This document shows positions 60,902 to 64,000 of a stretch of DNA of 64,000 nt, piece after piece. The DNA is taken from NCBI GenBank assembly GCA_003260075.1, contig QLIY01000533.1, forward strand, positions 34,121-98,120. Direction: 5' to 3'. How positions within the stretch are numbered: position 1 is the stretch's first letter; each line of letters starts with the position of its first letter. Origin of the DNA: Phallusia mammillata (lineage: Eukaryota > Chordata > Ascidiacea > Phlebobranchia > Ascidiidae). The position numbers and the translations under genes are program-made. Under the pieces are notes generated by a model that saw nothing but the letters and a program-made list of their open reading frames with translations, ran no database searches and was not told where the DNA came from.

Positions 60902-63900
60902 CGGGCGAGGAATTTTGAATTTTTGTGTATTTACGCCCCTTGTTTGCAACGGCTTTAGCGAGCTTTACATTATAAATTTACTTGTCAAAGTGTCATTTGT
61001 AACTGGTATGGCTTTTGTTTTAGTAAATAAATAAGCTTTTTTCATAAATGAGACATTTTATCAAAACTTGCTATTCTATTACTATATGTCTGATCTTACT
61101 GTCATTTTGGGGTTATTGGGGTGATCTTACTGTCAAGTCAAGGTTTGGTGCTTTTAAAAAAAACGCTTTTCGGGACCTTCTTAAAAGCAAAATGTTGGCA
61201 TAAAATAGAAAAATACTTGTTTGTGAAACAAATATAAACTGATACACAGGTAAACGAGACCTTGGGCCCTCAAAAGTCATATTAGAAGCGTTGTCAGACG
61301 ATACTCAAAGCCATAAACCGGTTAGCGAAAATTTCAAGAGCGGGTAATAAACTTTGACGGGTAGGTTTGGTCAACGAACAAACACATTTCCAATCACTTT
61401 ACGATCAAATTGGTAGGAAATTAAGAGGACAGTGTTCCACGCCTGACTATAGGCAGTGTTTTTGGCGTTTAAGACTGCTGCGGAATACATGACAAACGTA
61501 AAACTACTACAAGAACATCTTCTACATGGGTTGGTATAATGTCATTCATGGCATATTTGTATTTTATATGTTTCCTACAGCACCTCTCTAAATGCAGTAT
61601 TAAACATAGACAAAATTCTTTTTCGTGTATGTCTCCATACGAATAGCAAAGATCTATGCAAAAACGGAGGTGGTAACAAAATAACAGTGTTATACAGAGA
61701 AGCAATGGTTGTTAACAAAATATGGTCTAGATTCGGAGTGTATAGAAACTTAAGACTTAAGAACTGTGGTTAAAGCCCTTATCCCATTCTTCTAATCCAC
61801 GCAAATTGAAGGCAGGACGGCAGATTCCACTTAAGCAACGCAACATATTTCTCATTACACATGATGTCATATCCTAAAGCGAGAGGATTAAATTTCCCGA
61901 CAAGATTTCGTATTAAACGGAAAACGATGTCGACACATATACCAACGTTATATCTCAAAATCTGTGCTTAAGAGCCGTCTTTACATAAGATTATCATAAG
62001 ACTTAATGTATTGAATTCTTTTACCAAAACATTACAGAAAAAAATTACAGCTTTTTTTCTACACATACAGCGTCGCACGCAACAGACAAAACGAACAACG
62101 ACGTCATGGCAATGAAACACATCCCACAATTGGCCTTTATGACGTCATTTATGACCCAAGTACCTCCGCGGGGTTGCCGGTTAGTAATTTGTGGCAGCAA
62201 AAGTTGAGGCAAAGTGTAGGCGTTTTTTCCCAAATTGGAAAAGCTTTGGCCCTTTTTCGAAGATTGACATTTTCATGAGAAACGGCTGAATGACAATTCA
62301 ACAACTATATCCTGTGCACAGAAAGTTCATGTCTATATTGCCATGAATATACTGGGAGGACGAGCCCTTGTAGCAATTAAATGCAAGGCTATAGAATTGC
62401 TATTATTGCAAAGCAGTTGTTACATAAGCCTGGGGGTAACACGTTATGAAGAACATCCGCTCAATAGGTGAATCTAAGGAAACGAATCGCTATAATGACA
62501 AATCCATATGTTCCCTCGCCCCGTATGAACTCTATGTTCAACAACAGGAGCAAATGCGCCTAGCCAATTTACTGGCACGCGTTATAAAATGAATCCCGAA
62601 TACGTGATGAAACACACGGAAATGGTTAAAAAAAACAAATAGGTCACATGTATTACTCTGAAATTTTAAACGCATCGTTGCAGCGACATCCTCCATTTTT
62701 ACACTTAACTGGTCAAAATCAGTGTTTTTCTTTTGAGACCACACATTAAGAGCTTCAATCGTTGCGAAATGCAAAGTTGCCAAACAGACAGTAGTGGGGG
62801 GGGGGGGAGCTTCAATATTTTTTTTAACTTTTACGATTTTTCTTTTGAGACCACACATCAAGAGCTTCAATCGTTGCGAAATGCAAAGTTGCCAAACAGA
62901 CAGTAGTCTGTGTCTGTGAGGGATGATAAAAAGCCTAAGTGACGTCCGGAATTTGGGTGTAAATGTTTGGCATACCGCGCACACACAGTCATTATTAAGT
63001 CTTAACTTTTAGCCAGGCCGGCGCTTGGAATCTAATGGTTGCGCTTTCAGATTCCGGGTTTCGATTGAAGCAGAGCAAAGGCGAGTTTGTTCGGTTTCGT
63101 ATTCGAAACAACAAGTTGTGTTTGGCATTTGCCCCAGGGCATTGTAACTTTCGCATTCGGTTGCAGCATTGCAAAATGGCTGGCATTGTGTTAAAGTATA
63201 TAAACTACTAATATTGATAGCCACCCCCAATTTCGTATGCAAACAAAGGGATTCCTTTACAGTTGTTGAGTTTTATCATTCAAATATGTCTGTTCTAATT
63301 GACATCTCAAATTTGAGTGGCAAAAAATGACCACAATAATCTTTGCCCACAATTTTACATGCAAAGGTGGTAATTATATTTTGTTTAGAAGTTCTAGTCG
63401 TCCAAACAGTTTTGTTATAAATACTGTGACAAATTGAAACTGCACCACAAGCCAACAATCTTTTAAAGCATTCAAAACTAAACAAGATTGGAGCATGACA
63501 CGGTATGTGGTGGCACTTATGTGTGATGACTGACGAGAAATTGAGGAATTATTGCACTGGTCTGTTAAACGACGAACCTGGTACGTGACAAACCTAAACT
63601 AAGTAGCAATACGATACAGCTGTATTGAATTGACAGGTCTCGCACCACTATGCAAAGGTACGGCGAAATAAACAAAGTGGTAATGATTAAGTGGCTAACC
63701 ATAACTGATATAGCTTTTATAGCCAATGAATTTTGCGTATCATATTCCTAGTCAGGTCGTCTACATTAGGGTAAACTCCAATAAAACTTATAATAGAGTT
63801 AGAATCAAACAATTTTATGTACGTATTTTGGCATAAAACAAGAATACATTTACAAGCGTCAATGGCTTCTGATGTGTGGGAACACGGTCACAAACAACTC

Positions 63901-64000
63901 AAATTCGTCAAACACGCGGAAACAAAACATCGAACAGGATAACAGCCCATTCACACCAGTACTTCCCATTATCTATTAGCACGAAGCGTTCTGCATTAGG
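60902..64000. other. Terminal region, no gene recognised
   Basis: Apart from the duplication at 62.7-62.9 kb nothing was identified. ORFs up to about 148 codons near 62538-62984 are created by reading through the duplicated block and are not credible genes. Confidence 0.4.
62700..62905. repeat. Gap-flanking duplication at 62.8 kb
   Basis: About 90 bp ending at 62795 (with TTTTCTTTTGAGACCACACAT) recur from about 62807 to 62905 across about 12 G. The right copy begins with a few bases that match inside the left one. Confidence 0.75.

Noticed and set aside
62538-62984. 148-codon minus-strand ORF
   Set aside because: It reads through a duplicated block and a G tract; its repeated TVCLATLHF segment is the duplication.

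Overview
The window is eukaryotic nuclear DNA. Five conserved animal genes carry canonical GT-AG introns, the intergenic and intronic DNA is AT-rich, and short non-autonomous transposons are common. Gene content, mostly short introns and the divergence between allelic copies fit an invertebrate chordate, most likely a tunicate such as Ciona. That taxonomic call is an inference, because no species-diagnostic sequence was searched.

Layout: (1) 1285-5477, plus strand: the last nine exons of AIFM1, whose N-terminal exons lie outside the window. (2) 6255-7195, minus strand: a complete two-exon RAB9-type small GTPase. (3) 7196-10072: a divergent intergenic region holding two nested hAT-type elements with perfect target-site duplications. 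(4) 10073-11656, plus strand: an intronless AGFG1-like ArfGAP/FG-repeat gene interrupted by a 72-bp C tract. (5) 12441-32760, minus strand: ANAPC1, the largest APC/C scaffold subunit. Thirty-eight downstream exons were placed and they keep one reading frame throughout. The 5' exons are scrambled by assembly. (6) 32761-35827: intergenic DNA with an NRF-1/CRE-like cluster. (7) 35828-52248, minus strand: an AF4/FMR2 (AFF) family gene, 21 exons in one continuous frame (1237 codons plus stop), with the extreme N-terminal exon(s) not found. (8) 52249-64000: mostly unexplained DNA with a minisatellite, several duplicated blocks and one orphan exon-like ORF.

The genes do not form one pathway. AIFM1 acts in mitochondria, RAB9 in late endosome-to-Golgi transport, AGFG1 in endocytic trafficking, ANAPC1 in cell-cycle proteolysis and AFF in transcription elongation.

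The most striking non-genic pattern is a set of about 25 C or G homopolymers, many almost exactly 10 bp or about 80 bp long. At least 15 are flanked by near-identical direct repeats. All are C up to 29.7 kb and all are G from 32.2 kb on. They look like assembly gaps written as C in the original contig orientation, with an inverted join near the N at 31787, rather than biology. The most interesting biological candidates are the nested hAT elements, further hAT-type families with 8-bp target duplications (one with apparent filled and empty alleles), and a foldback repeat in an AFF intron whose two arms each carry a hammerhead-ribozyme-like core of the kind described in Penelope-like elements.
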